Assembly (NCBI RefSeq): GCF_050908995.1
Contig: NC_135120.1
Span: 2,493,433-2,557,432 of the forward strand
Direction of reading: 5' to 3'
Source of the DNA: Andrena cerasifolii
Taxonomy: Eukaryota > Arthropoda > Insecta > Hymenoptera > Andrenidae
DNA length: 64,000 bases
A program made the translations under genes and the position numbers. Below, one piece after another: positions 11,697 to 23,300 of the stretch (positions within the stretch are counted from its first letter, which is position 1; the number at the start of each line of letters is the position of its first letter). The notes under the pieces are model-generated. The model saw only the letters and a program-made list of their open reading frames with translations. It ran no database searches and had not been told where the DNA came from.

Positions 11697-12083
11697 TCCC
11701 TGACATTACAACAGTGTGTGTGTGCATATGCTGCACCCGCACGCTAAATGTGTACATGTAGAATAAATGTGACTGCGTTTCATTTATACGTATATGTATA
11801 TGTTTATCTATTTTAGATTGTAATGGAGTTATTGTAAATTATTAATACTAAGACCATTGACATTTTTTCGGTTTCGCAGCGCCAAGTATTTTGAATAAAA
11901 TATTTATTGGTATTGAAATGTTTATTTGTATAAAATAAAAATATATCTGCTTAATATTATTTAATACATTTTTTGTTTGTATAAATAGCCATTGTTATAA
12001 TTGGCACAATTTTTGTATATCATTAGTTTTGTACTTGGAACACTTTTTTGTACCTTTTTTTAAAAAGTAATTTTGTGGAGATT

Positions 12084-13082
12084 TCACACATTTTGTAGTT
12101 TTTATTGATGAGTGGATAATTTTTTCACCCCCTCGGGGGTTATTTTTTTACAAAAATATATTGTATTGTCATCCAAACTACGCACGCCTGAAAGCTTCAA
12201 GACAATTGGATGGGTGGAATTGGTTTAAATTTGAGTTTTTATATATGGACCAAACGTAGAAGAAGCAAACACAGGATCGAAGCTGAATAAAATCGTTTAA
12301 GGAGGTTCGATACTGGAGGAAAAAATAATGAGAAATCTTTGAAAAGTATTTTAATCTGATGTTCAAAGTGTAGTCTGTATTGTGTCAAAATTTCGGGTCG
12401 ATTGACCGCACGGTTTTTGGAAAAATTGAAATCAAAGTTGCGCTCTTATACATAGGCTGTTATGGGAGAAGCGATACAATTTCTATAAAATGTTACACAG
12501 AGTTCTTAAAAATAGGGAGAAAGTCCTAAAAAATGTTGCAATGGAAAGCTTAAGTATTCCTATGAAATTCTAAAAAAGAAAATCGGACATGAACCGTACG
12601 GTTTATTAGATAATTGAATAAATAGACAGCAATGTGCTCGTATTTTTGGCACCACCTGAAGGAACTGTTTGAAACGTGGCAACGCTGTACGCCGGATAGT
12701 CATCTATACAATGTATACATGTACAAAGGATACAGTAAAAATTTGTAAAAACACTACCAAGCTGTAAACATGTATTTAATAATTTGTTGCGAACCAGTAC
12801 GAATGCGCAATAGGACGCCACAAGTGTGAGATGGAAAGAGAAAGAAAATATGGACGCAAAGCGACGTTTCACAAAAGATTGAAAAGTATCAAGGGAGATG
12901 CGTTTTCTGCGTACTTCACTATTGTGACCTGCTCTACCTTGCAAGCAGTCCGCCGTAATGTTCTTAATTCTTAATGCTATGTCTTTTCACAAATTTTGTC
13001 GCTTTACCTTATTTGACAAATTTCCACAAACTTGGGCGAAACAAGATGCTTCTCTGTCTATGTAAACTTCTCCGGACAAACT
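12084..13082. other. Unassigned intronic sequence
   Basis: No gene is recognised. Open stretches at 12178-12366 and 12606-12944 (- strand) have no motif and no coding pattern. Confidence 0.35.
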
Positions 13083-13198
13083 CCAAGCCTGTGCATCCCC
13101 TTCATTTCTATCCAAGCCTGTGTGTCCTCTTCATTTCTATTCAAGCCTGTGCGTCTCCTTCATTTTTATCCAAGCCTGTGTGTCCCCTTCATTTCTAT
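13083..13198 (+). repeat. 29-bp tandem repeat, four units
   Basis: Four near-identical units of CAAGCCTGTGYGTC followed by CTTCATTTYTAT. The units differ by a few transitions. Confidence 0.85.
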
Positions 13199-13618
13199 AA
13201 ACTTTACATAAAAAATGTATTAAAAAATGTTGGCGACTTACCTTGTTAATTGAGACAATAATTCAGGGTCCTACATGGTGTAAAAACTCGTGACATTTCA
13301 AAATGTTGACAACTTGCCTTATTTGACACTTGGAAGGTTATGATTGAATTGATTTTCACTCTTCAGACTCACCCTTTCATGTTCCCCTCTTGCCCATTCT
13401 TGATGATGGAGAAAATCTCTTAACATAAAATTCGCCAAATTGCAACTTTGCATTGAAATATATCAGCTCATAAGGCACGTAGAAACAAAACGAAGACACT
13501 TTTCTTATGTAAATTAAACCCAAGCTATCCATTAAGACCATTCAAAATCTCATCGGATCAACCATTATTGAGATCCGATAATCGAAGGGTTCTTGATAGT
13601 GGGTCGTGGCGTAATATA
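13199..13618. repeat. Dispersed repeat S, copy interrupted by the palindromic MITE
   Basis: Bases about 13470-13618 match 57213-57362 (landmarks ATAAGGCACGTAG, TTTTCTTATGTAAAT, ATAATCGAAGGGTTCTT, TGGCGTAATAT). The match resumes after the MITE at 14820-14850 (CATGTACTTGGCGCGAGACA against CATGTACTTAGCGCGAGACA). The copy at 57.2 kb therefore serves as the empty site for the MITE insertion. Bases 13199-13469 hold nothing recognised. Confidence 0.65.
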
Positions 13619-14806
13619 CAGGGTGTCCCACTAAGGAGTGGACAGCGCGATATCTCTTAAAGTATTGTCGATAAAAATATAAAAAAAATAGGGAATTGCA
13701 TGGTTCGAGGGGGCCCATTTATTAGCGCGAACGAATTTTGTTTCCGATTATTATTTTAAAAGATACGATGGTCAAGTTCGGTTTTTCAAATGGAACTATT
13801 TTTTTTGAAGACCTGAGTTGATAGTGCGTTCCAAGACAAATTCAATAAGCTTTAATGTATACACTTTATTTCCACTGGTTTTTAAGATATTGCGCTTGCA
13901 AAATTACTGATTTTCACTGCAAGAAAACCCTCTGGAATAGCAAGGACCGGGGTCGATCTTACTGCCGCCACGGGTGGCATTGCCTGTTGAAACTGATACC
14001 TACCTGCCAAAGGTCTACGACAGGGTTCGCAGACCCAAAAGCTGGACAATTCTTTTCCATTAGAAATGCTACTTAGTTAGGTACATATGCGGTATCGAGA
14101 AGCGCACCGTTACTTTTATTTCGCACTTGCATCTACGGTCGGATGGCCGGTTCTTTTGGGAGGGGTGTAAGTTGGATTGGTTAGGTTTGGAGGAGTGAAA
14201 GTTGCTAGACTAAATTTCAACCATAGGGAGCAGATTGTATCAGAACCAATCCAACTTGCATCCCTCCCAAAAGAACCGGCCCTCCGAGCGTAGAAACAAG
14301 TGCGAAATAAAAGTAACGATGCGCTTCTCGATACCGCAGATGTACCTACCTAAGTAGCATTTCTGACGGAAAAGAATTGTCCAGCCTTTGGGCCTGCCAT
14401 TTCTGGCGTAGACCTTTGGCAGGTAAGTATCCATTTCAACAGGCAGTGCCACCCGTGGCGTCAGTAAGACCGCCCCCGGTTTTTGCCATTCCAGAGGGGT
14501 TTCTTGCAGTGAAAATCAGTAAATTTGCAAGCGCAATATCTTAAAAACCAGTGGAAATAAAGTGTATACATTAAAGCTTATTGAATTTGTCTTGGAACGC
14601 ACTATCAACTCAGGTCTTCAAAAAAAATAGTTCCATTTGAAAAACCGAACTTGACCATCGTATCTTTTAAAATAATAATCGAAAACAAAATTCGTTCGCG
14701 CTAATAAATGGGCCCCCTCGAACCATGCAATTCCCTATTTTTTTATATTTTTATCGACAATACTTTAAGAGATATCGCGCTGTCCACTCCTTAGTGGGAC
14801 ACCCTG
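13619..14806 (+). mobile_element. Palindromic MITE family P, copy 1 (complete)
   Basis: A 1,188-bp foldback element. The ends are CAGGGTGTCCCACTAAGG and its complement, flanked by TA (13617-13618 and 14807-14808). Arms of about 560 bp (13619-14180 and 14246-14806) surround a unique 65-bp spacer (14181-14245). There is no transposase; the TA target suggests mobilisation by a Tc1/mariner-type enzyme. Open frames such as the ones starting MYTLYFHWF recur in every copy because of the repeat and are not supported as genes. Confidence 0.85.
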
Positions 14807-16138
14807 TATGCACTGTGCTGTGTCTCATGTACTTGGCGCGAGACACTACCGTGTCTATTGATATCGATAAGATGAAGAATGAACAACTTAACTTTCTGTA
14901 TGCTTGGTGACACATTTGAAGTTCTCCGCTTGCCGGTTTCAACGCGCCGTGAACCTAGGATTACTCGGACGATATGTCATCTATTTTGCAAAGAGTCAAA
15001 TTCTTTATTTTTCATCGCATTGATACGAAAGTGATACTGTTGTGTAACCGTCAGTTGTATTTCCCTTACCTTGCCATGATGTGAACATAGCTTTTCATTC
15101 GCAGGGAAATTTAAACTGAAGAAACGGGGGGGGGGGACTTCGTGCAGGTGTTGGTTTTCCTTATTCTTTTGTAATGAAACTATGCCATTAGAAATATTCA
15201 TGGCTGCCTGGGTAATTAAATACTCGTTATCATTGTAATTTTTATTAATTATCACCGAAAATATGTAAACGCTCGTTGGAAAACAAATGTTATTTATTTA
15301 TGTTAACAACCGAAATTGAAGATTATTCATTCAATAGCTGGATGTAAAATTGAGCAGACGTGCTCTTGTGATTCGAAAAGACTCTTGATTGTATTTAAAG
15401 TTCGAGTTATTAAGTTTAATTAAAATTATCAGTTCAAGTTCGCAGTTAAATGTTGTTGTTTTCACCGAGCGGCCACACAAAATTGCCAATGAATTATTTT
15501 GAACGAAGCTGACTTTAAATTCTGTAAATTATTTTTTTATGTAATTGTTATTAAATATAACCTGAATTATGTAGGGTTTGGTATCACTTTCATTGGGGAA
15601 GCGCAAAAAATTGATTGGTGTCACTTTCGTGAAGATCCGATGTGAAATGCGAAACTTGAGACCAACCGATAACAATCTGCGTTTCTCAATGGCTGATGCT
15701 ACTCTTGTTTTCCCGTTCCTCTATTCTCAAGCCCCGAAAACCATAAAACTCAATGATGCGTAAAATGGAAGGTGTGAAATTTGCCTAGCGCTCCGAATAA
15801 GAGATACTTTCCGAATCCCAAAATTGTTAGCTTTACCGGGATCCTCTGTATAGTATCCTCTCTCTAAGGGCTCGTTTTGACCCCTGTGCTAACGCTCGTC
15901 ATTATCTCCCCCATTTTTTGAAATATTCGATCGAGCAGCCGCCATCATTATGTCGCTGAGAGCTGTTTTTCCTCCCTCCATGCTCGCCCTCGTTTTATAG
16001 TGTTTCATAGCGAGAGGATACTGTACTTTGTGTTTTATGATAAGTTCAAAATAATCAAAGGGTTAACCATAGTAACCTTTCTGAAAAACTAGCCTGGAAA
16101 GAATATTGTTTCATATTTATAACATTTTGTTGAATCAG
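14807..16138. other. Unassigned intronic sequence with old MITE remnants
   Basis: The right part of repeat S occupies about 14807-14870. Bases 14990-15040 and 15580-15780 carry motifs of the GTGTCACTTTC family. A G-run lies at 15126-15134. No exon upstream of 16139 is found, so the preceding Gcn2 exon is outside the window or too short to see. Confidence 0.4.
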
Positions 16139-16513
16139 ATAGGTACTAGCTGCTGCTTTTTCCTGCTCAACAACATTCCTGTGGATATTGATCTTCTTCG
16201 ATATTTGGCGACTGGAATCCTTTCTGCCTTAAAGTATCTCCATGAAAATAATGTCGTGCACAAGGACTTACGAGATACAAGTATTTACATTGATTGCACA
16301 GGAACAGTTAAGTTATCAGATTACTCTCTCAATAAAAGATTGTCAGATGTTTATCAAACACATACAATGGTCAAACCTGAAGAAGATTTTCCTAGTATCC
16401 AAGGCAGAGGTGGAAAGAAAGCCGATATTTACCGTTTTGGAGCTCTTATGTTTTCTCTGTTAAACGGAATGATTGTTCCTGCAGATAAAATCGATCCCAC
16501 AATCATCAGTCAG
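16139..16513 (+). CDS. Gcn2: Gcn2 exon encoding most of the pseudokinase domain
   Basis: This exon encodes 125 residues (IGTSCCFFLLNN to TIISQ) of the protein kinase GCN2, which phosphorylates eIF2-alpha when uncharged tRNA accumulates. The segment is the C-lobe of the degenerate kinase (pseudokinase) domain. LKYLHENNVVHKDL stands where an active kinase has the HRD loop, and KLSDYSLNKRL stands where DFG should be, so the metal-binding motif is lost, as is usual in this domain. The GKKADIYRFGALMFSLLNG segment matches the helix F region. The acceptor is TTGAATCAG at 16138 and the donor is CAG/GTACGT at 16513/16514; both ends are phase 0. The frame is open upstream of the acceptor but loses similarity there. 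Confidence rests on continuity with the next exon. Confidence 0.85.
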
Positions 16514-17537
16514 GTACGTTGCTTCGCATATTAATAAATTTAGAGCAATATTTGATTCAAAACATTAATAAACCAAATGAAAATAAGTTAAGGAATTTAT
16601 GTAACATATTGCAAGGCAGAAAGCTATCAAAGTATGTATAGAAGGTGTTTATAAAAATATGGGACATTTTCGCAGGATCGGTTCTACTCAGCAGAAGAAT
16701 GAAAAAAATGGGTGCACGCACATGTCCGATATTGCTTAATTTTTCAGTTATAAGCATTTTGATATTCCGTAAAAAATGAGACCGGAAGACCCATTTAAAG
16801 CGGCATTTAACGAAGCCCAGCTGTTTCCGCAGATTATGTAGCTTTATATTAGTCCAACTGATGAAAGCGCCTGTCAGTGGGTTGCTCTTTAGTAGGAGTT
16901 ACGAGCTCGTGTTGTACAAAATATAAAAATGCTTGTAAGTGCAAAACTCAGCATTATCGGACATACTGCATATACCAGATTTTCATGTGATTTTTAACTG
17001 ACTTCATGGTGAATAGAATCGATCCTGAAAAAATATTCCATATTTTTATAAATACCCTGTATAGAAGAAGTTGTAGAAGTTGAAGTTTATCAGCTGAGTA
17101 ATTTCTCAGAAATCATGTCACCAGTTTGAGAAATATACCTAGTCTCAGGAAAAACGCAACTAAAGTTGGAAGTACTTTTTTTTGTACATTAAGGATAATT
17201 TTAATTATTTACGCTCATTTGTATATTCTGGAGCTGTATAATAAATCCTCTGCTTATGCACAAAACTTGTGTTTCGCAACTTCCTGGTCGTTTGTGCCTC
17301 TTCTGTCGTTTCTAAAGTTCGATTCGCGGTTGCGCTGCGTGTACTTGGCTTATACAGTGGTTACTAACACGTTCCGCACGCCCATTTCTGAAGGTATAGG
17401 GCAGGTAGTATCGGTTTGTGTCTTATAAATAGTGCCTAGAATAGTGATTCTAGACACCAAACTAAGGCACAAATCAAGAATAACGATATTGTGGTTAAGG
17501 ATTCGTGTTTTAGTTATATGCATTTAAACATACCTAT

Positions 17538-17721
17538 TAGAGCTGTTACTTTTTGACCCGTCGGATACCCGGCTACACGAAACAACTTCAAGCAATTACA
17601 TGTTTTATTGTCTGTGGTATTGTTTGATGTAAGCCAAAAATGATCGTACAATACCACATTCAATGGCTTGAAATTGTTCGGGGTAGCCGGGTACCCGACA
17701 GGTCAAAAAGAAACAGCTCTA
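17538..17721. mobile_element. hAT-type MITE
   Basis: A 184-bp foldback with ends TAGAGCTGTTACTTTTTGAC and the complement of TAGAGCTGTTTCTTTTTGAC. It is flanked by an 8-bp direct repeat, ATACCTAT on the left (17530-17537) and ATACCTAC on the right (17722-17729). The 8-bp duplication and the TAGAG start fit the hAT superfamily. The CCCGGCTAC(A/C)C segment inside the arms also pairs. Confidence 0.7.
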
Positions 17722-17780
17722 ATACCTACACCTAACATCAGGCAATCCGCGTGCAGCGGTGCACGCGGGGAAATTCAGTT

Positions 17781-17899
17781 AGTTTCCGAGATATTCGCAA
17801 GAAACTGTGATTAGTAGTTGGCTTTGGGTAGATGGTTAAACGACCTTCCTCACCCAAGCCAACTACCAATCATAATTTTTTGCAAATACCTCAGAAACT
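17781..17899. repeat. Short foldback element
   Basis: Arms AGTTTC..GAGATATT(C)GCAA and TTTGCAAATACCTCAGAAACT pair, with an inner pair AGTTGGCTT(T)GGGT / ACCCAAGCCAACT. About 119 bp, non-coding. Confidence 0.65.
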
Positions 17900-18541
17900 A
17901 AAGCCAAATGACGGTAACATATATAGGAAAAAGTTGTTCAGAATCATGCCTCCAACAACATACATATGTCAAGGTCAACATCATTGAGGCTGGGTCCCCT
18001 TTTGTCAATATTTACCTTCTTTTTCCAGTATTAAGTGCATGTAAATTTCAGTACTTTTGAATGTTTTCACACGGTGTAGAACAAGAGATTTGATATTTTT
18101 TTATTTTTTGGGGGGTGGTGTGATTCTGTGTATTGTGTGACTTCTGCGCGCCTGTGTCCCGATAGCACAATGGACTACAACAGTAGATATATTGGAAACA
18201 ATAAATTTTAGCGAGCAGGTAAGTTTAATTTTCGACTGTGTTGTCCGGCCATGTCGAAAAATAGACTTGTCTGTCAATTTCGTCGTATCTTGTCTGAGGT
18301 AAGCGAGTCCGTGCGACAATGGCTGTGACGACCACTGCTCGAGCCCTCAGCTGTTTCACCCTGCGTATAGCGGTGCACACGGAATGCCTGTTTTTAGGCA
18401 TATTTTTAAACGCTTATAACTAACAAACGAAACCTCAGTCGCAGTATCGTTATTCTTGATTTTCGTCTTAGTATCCTGCCTAGAATCACCCCTTAAATTT
18501 ATTCCCACGTGTAGCTGAACACCCTGTATATGTTGAAAGTA

Positions 18542-20027
18542 GGGGAAAGTTGCCAATATCGTACTGGTCACCTAAATCGTACCTCACCAATTTCTCAGTA
18601 ATTAATGAATATAAACGACATCTGATGATAAAATATCAAGTAAATGCGAAATGAGAAATATAAACAAAACCTTTGCAGCTTACACCCTATTTTGTGCGTG
18701 CTATAAACATTTAAAAAAATCAGGTACGATCGATGTAACTTTTTACCAGTTTATCTTAGCTGATAATAATCTAACAATGCAGTTTTATCCTGTATTTTTG
18801 TAGTTTTCTAAAAGCGGGTTTAATGTAGAATATTTTGCATTCATTTTATGTACATATTACATTCATTATAAAAACCCTGCAGGGTGTCCGCGGGAAGACT
18901 GGACAGCTGGATATCTGCTAAAGTACTGGAGATAAAAAATTTAAAAAAATATGTAATTGAATGGTTCGAGGGGGCTAATTTATTAGCCGAGGCGATTTTT
19001 TTTCGATTATTATTTTAAAGATACGATGGTCAAGTTCGGTTTTTCAAGTGGAACTATTTGTTTTTTAAGACCTGAGTTGATAGTGCGTTCCAGGACAAAT
19101 TCAATAAGCTTTAATGTATACACTTTATTTCCACTGGTTTTTAAGATATTGCGCTTGCAAAATTACTGATTTTCACTGGAAGAAAACCGTCTGGAATAGC
19201 AAGGACCGGGGACGGTCTTACTGGCGCCACGGGTGGCACTGCCTGTTGGAATGGATACCTACTTGCCAAAGGTCTCCGCCAGGGATGGCAGGCCCAAAGG
19301 CTGGACAATTCTTTTCCGTCAGAAGTGCTACTTAGGTAGGTACATCTGGCAGTATCGAGAAGCGCACCGTTACTTTTATTTCGCACTTGCTTCTACGCTC
19401 GGATGGCCGGTTCTTTTGGGAGGGATGCAAGTTTGATTGGTTAGGTTAGAAGGTATGAAAGTTGCTAGACTAAATTTCAACCATAGGGACCAGATTGCAG
19501 AAGCAATCGGATTTGCATTCCTCACAAAAGAACCGGCCATCCAAGCGTAGAAGCAGGTGCGAAATAAAAGTAACGGTGCGCTTCTCGATACCGTCAGATG
19601 TACATACCTACGCACCTTTTACATTATGTCACAAAAAGATTAATATCAAATTAATTTGTTCTGAATAAAAGGTTAAACACATAATTATAGGTGCCTAAAA
19701 GATCAAGCTACAATATCCAATAGTCACTTGAGTTCAAATTAGTACCAAATATGAAATATAACATAAAATATCTTAAGTGGTACTGTAGGCGATTAAAAAT
19801 GAAGATCGACACACTGGTTAAATGCTGGTTACTAATATCGAATATATTGCTACAAGTTTCAACTAAAGGAATTGCAGTAAAGACAGAAATGCTTTTCAGT
19901 ATTTAGCTATGCTCACGAACTGCAGATGGAGCATTAGAGCATTTCCGGTTTATTGTGCATAATGGGCGCGGTGTTCAAAAGCTTGTCGTTGCGCGATATC
20001 CAATAGGTACGATATAGGCAACTCCCC
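18542..20027. mobile_element. TIR element GGGGAAAGTTGCC, carrying a nested MITE
   Basis: Ends are GGGGAAAGTTGCCAATATCG and the complement of GGGGAGTTGCCTATATCGTA. The interior is AT-rich with no transposase. A truncated palindromic MITE P (18880-19611) lies inside, so this element is older than that insertion. Confidence 0.6.
18880..19611 (+). mobile_element. Palindromic MITE family P, copy 2 (truncated)
   Basis: It starts with CAGGGTGTCC and carries the complete left arm (diverged), the 65-bp spacer in the same orientation as copy 1, and only about 110 bp of the right arm. The right terminus is missing. The more diverged arms show it is older than copies 1 and 3. Confidence 0.75.
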
Positions 20028-20253
20028 TCTAAATGTTTTCCTGTGCAGGAAAAATTAGTCCATTTCGGTACCATATTCTGCCACCATATAGGTCCGCAAG
20101 CCGGTCAAATGGCAGTGTTCTGGCACTATTTATAAGTAATGCCGAATTTTCCTTCTTCCAAATTGAAATTCCAAGCCCATGCATTATCATTATACTATTT
20201 AAGTTCAATTGCGTATTCGATTTAGTAGTAAATTTCATTTCTCTATGTTTTAG

Positions 20254-20772
20254 CCAGATCTGCAGGATTTTTTACTACAGTGTCTTGTAAATGATGAACG
20301 GAAGCGGTGGTCAGCTGAACAATTGTTACAACACACATTCATAAAAGCTCCTTTAGCTCGTGCTTTATCACCTCCAAAAATACCACGAAAAGATGAACAA
20401 GATAATCGCGAGACTGAGGAAACAGACACTGATATTCGACGATACGTGCAATCTTTGGGTGGACACTCAAGGATTACAAATGAGTTCGAAGTTCTTGAAT
20501 GGCTTGGTAAAGGTGCTTTTGGTGATGTTCTCAAAGTGAAAAATACACTCGATGGAGGAGTCTACGCGATCAAACGAATAGAACTTAATCCAAAGAACAA
20601 GCAACTCAATAGGAAAATTACCCGAGAGGTCAAACTATTATCACGAATGAATCATGAAAATGTAGTGCGATATTATAATTCATGGATAGAGAGTGCTATG
20701 ATAACTGATAAAGTGGAAGAAGAATCTATATCTATAACTCCTTCAGAGAAGCCGAATCATGATCTTCTTAAG
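20254..20772 (+). CDS. Gcn2: Gcn2 exon: end of pseudokinase and N-lobe of the active kinase
   Basis: This exon encodes 173 residues. PDLQDFLLQCLVNDERKRWS is the last helix of the pseudokinase, with its conserved Arg and Trp. A linker (APLARALSPPKIPRKDEQD) follows. The catalytic kinase domain begins at FEVLEWLGKGAFGDVLKVKN, with an intact Gly-rich loop. VYAIKRIEL supplies the ATP-binding Lys, and REVKLLSRMNHENVVRYYN supplies the helix C Glu and the GCN2-type strand 4. The exon ends in the kinase insert at NHDLLK. The acceptor is TGTTTTAG/CC and the donor is AAG/GTAAAT; both ends are phase 0. All key N-lobe residues are present, so the gene looks functional here. Confidence 0.92.
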
Positions 20773-21390
20773 GTAAATATTCTTATTGTTAGATTTCGTG
20801 ATGTGCTTACTTTGCGTATTTCTGGCTACTCTACTATTACATTTATCCATTTGTTCTACTTTTAAGCCAAAAAGTCTTCCTCGATTTTGATGGGTTCGTT
20901 CAACCCCAAGATTGATCAGTTTTTTTCACTTGATGTAAGTGATTTTTATGAAATTAAAATATTGAAAAACAGATTTTATAAATCAATTTTTATCTCAAAA
21001 GGTATCAACCATACAAAATTCGTTCTGTTAGTAGTCGGCTTCCTTTTCTATCAAATATCGAAGTTATAAACTTTAAATTCACTATTAACCCTGTTGAGGT
21101 TTTTGTAGGACAGATTCACGGGATTACACTTTAGCGATCTACTTCTATTTATTACAATTTTTAGCATTTCAGCTAACGCTTTACACCACGTTTTTAACAC
21201 TGTATAATACGAAGTTTGAAATAATAATCTTTCTATCTCGCATGGATGTTTGACGAATACCGAACATGAAAGGAAGGTTTGGAACCTTCTCGAAGGTTCG
21301 CCTACTTCCGTTGGAAAACGGCTTTTTCATACACATAGAAACAACAGGACAATAACACAAGGTGTCGCTGATTCGATCGCTGTCGGGACG
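20773..21390. other. Unassigned start of the giant intron
   Basis: AT-rich sequence with no recognised feature. A short purine/palindromic motif GGAACCTTCTCGAAGGTTCG sits at about 21280-21300. Confidence 0.35.
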
Positions 21391-22566
21391 TCAGACATGA
21401 GAGCTAAATTCAAATTTAATTTTGCTTAACATTCGCTTCGCTTGATTGACTCGACATCGCGGCGGTAGACCGATCTCTGATCGCAAGCGACAAAATTTAT
21501 CTTTTGACAAGGTTTTTGTTAATAATTCTGCCAACTGTAATTCTGAGCGAACATACCTACTGTAGATTGATCTCGCCGCTTTTAACTTTTCTCTAATGAA
21601 ATGGAAGCGTATGTTGATGTGTTTGGTTCGCTTATGATACGCTGGATTTTTTGCTAATTTGATCGCATTTTGATTGTCTACTCGCAATTCACTCGCGCTC
21701 AAATAAATAATCATACCCAAATACATCAAGCAAACGTCTAAAGTGGCCCATACACGATGAGACTTGTCGTGAGGCACGCTTCGAGACGAGGTCTCATGTC
21801 TGAGAGAGACCTTTCTCGAGACAAACCTCATCGTGTAGGGGCCGCTTAAGCCATATGTGATTTTTTGCCGCTGTAACGGCCGCAACATACTTACTCGGGT
21901 TTAGTCGTACTGAGAGTCACCATTTTTTTTCTTTCCGATACCACATCATCGGACCACCGGCTAAAAAGATTATACATCCGGAGATGGACCTCCGCGTACC
22001 GACATCCCTCGCATAATCAGCGTCGGAGTAACCTACGAGTCGTGAGACATTTTGTTCTGTCCTATATAAAATTTCAAAGTCTTTCGTATCATGTAGGTAC
22101 CGCAGAATTCTTTTTACTGCTTGCCAGTGATTTTCGCTGTTTCTCCTGATACCTACTGACCGCGTTCATAGCAATCGCTGCACGCTCGTAGGTAAGTAAT
22201 CCCCTGTTGGACTTAGCATTGTCCTTCCATTCCGATATCTTCGAAAAAAGACCCAAAAGATACCCAATTTTCAATCCGGCCTACTGGGCGCCAGCCTAAA
22301 CTCGAGAAGTCTGAAGGATGATTTAATATCATTATTTCAGCACCGAGGTGCCTCTTTCAAGCCATATAATACTTTCTTTAACCTATAGACTGCGGATTTG
22401 CACTTATAATCTGTCGTTATACCTTCTGGAATTTTCGTATAAACTTCCTCATCAAATTGAGTTACTCTAGATCTTTTTGCGCGGTAATCGCCAACAATAC
22501 TCGTAACGAATTATATCTAACCACGGATGAAAATATGTCTGTATAGTCTTTCCCTTCATTCTGCAA
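21391..22566 (-). pseudogene. Ty1/copia pol remnant (RT and RNase H end)
   Basis: On the - strand this encodes the C-terminal half of a copia-type polyprotein in pieces. In order from high to low coordinates they are: KDYTDIFS and RYNSLRVLLAI (RT start), VYTKIPEGI and VYRLKKVLYGLKEAPRC (RT), then GYSDADYARDVGTRRSISG (RNase H catalytic region) and VTLSTTKPE. Next come YVAAVTAAKNHIWL, VDNQNAIKLAKNPAYHKRTKHINIRFHFIREK and QLAELLTKTL at the end. Several frame changes and stops are present, and a 105-bp MITE splits it at 21742-21846. No LTRs are visible. It is a dead fragment antisense to Gcn2. Confidence 0.85.
21742..21846. mobile_element. 105-bp MITE inside copia remnant (TAA target)
   Basis: Ends are AGTGGCCCATACACGATGAG and the complement of AGCGGCCCCTACACGATGAG. 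It is flanked by TAA on both sides (21739-21741 and 21847-21849), a 3-bp duplication typical of PIF/Harbinger elements. It interrupts the copia RNase H region between HIWLK and the following segment. A related CCCATACACGAG motif occurs at about 59460. Confidence 0.65.
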
Positions 22567-22974
22567 GTAGTAAGTCTAGGCGGGTTCTAACCCAGGTCCT
22601 CTGAGGGGAGCGTGGGACAGGGAGGTACTGAGGGCGCGGGGGGGGGGGGGGAGGGAAGGATTGGCGGCACGCGCACGAGCCGCGGAGTGGGGGAACTAGT
22701 AGCCGTGGAGCGGATCAGTCCTGACCCAGCCGCCGCAGGCAACTCTTCAAACCCGGCTCGCCACCGGAAATTTTTCAGACCTAACCGAGGGGGGGGATGA
22801 CCTTCAGACAAGATCCACCCCAACAATTTTTACAGACTTGGCCCACGGTAGAAATTTTTTTTTCCGAACCAATATGTAGCAAAGAGACATTTTGCCCCCA
22901 ATGGAGAGAAATAATAATTTTACTCCCCTCCCACACCGATCGAGCGAATCAATGCCGCACAGATTGGAGAAATG
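22567..22974. other. GC-rich unassigned sequence with G-runs
   Basis: Contains a 14-base G-run near 22639-22652 and a CCGCGG-rich block. The apparent open frames at 22587-22826 are composition effects. No gene is recognised. Confidence 0.35.
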
Positions 22975-23300
22975 ATATTGTTATGCAATATTTACAATTG
23001 CATTTTGTTCTATAGCTTAATCATCAAACATTTTCGATCTTAACGTCGCAGCTTATCGCACGATCACGTGTAATTTGAATCCTCTGGGTTAGCCGTGCAG
23101 GATGACATCGTTTTGGCGGTGTGAAGAATGCGTGAACGAAATATGATACCTGTTGAAGTCAAACGCGTCGCAGTTGAGAATTATGGATATAATTATGCTA
23201 TGTCGATAGAGATTGGTGAGGAGAGAAGGAGGAAGACGGATAAGTGAATGGAGAAATAATGTTTTAAGTAATTTATTTAAAATTAAAGGAATATAAAAAT
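22975..23300 (+). repeat. Repeat T, copy 1 (possible TIR of a virus-like element)
   Basis: Matches 33480-33780 in the same orientation (landmarks ATGYRATATTTACA, CGCACGATCACGTGTAATTTGAAT against CGCGATCATATGTAATTTGAAT, GCAGGATGACAT against GCAAGATGACAT). Its right half also matches 41640-41770 (GGAGAGAAGG, GGAAGACG, GAGAAATAAT). The shared sequence links three separate virus-like or long-TIR remnants in this window. Confidence 0.6.

Larger units (their letters stand above)
11215..12083. repeat. Nested palindrome, outer arms about 190 bp
   Basis: Outer arms at about 11215-11415 and 11885-12083 are inverted copies: CTCCACAAAATTAC on the left, GTAATTTTGTGGAG on the right, and AATATTATTTAATACATT in between. 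The loop holds a second, perfect palindrome (11491-11641) and a CACG microsatellite. The element is non-coding and could form a cruciform in DNA or a long hairpin in Gcn2 pre-mRNA. Confidence 0.75.
16514..20253 (+). other. Gcn2: Gcn2 intron (3,740 bp)
   Basis: Bounded by GTACGT and TTTTAG. It contains two foldback elements and a TIR element with a nested MITE, listed separately. The remaining sequence (16514-17529, 17900-18541) has no recognised feature. Confidence 0.8.

Noticed and set aside
13855..14076. Recurrent MYTLYFHWF small protein (also at 19114 and 57778)
   Set aside because: It occurs only inside copies of the palindromic MITE and its frame is not preserved between arms beyond what identity explains.
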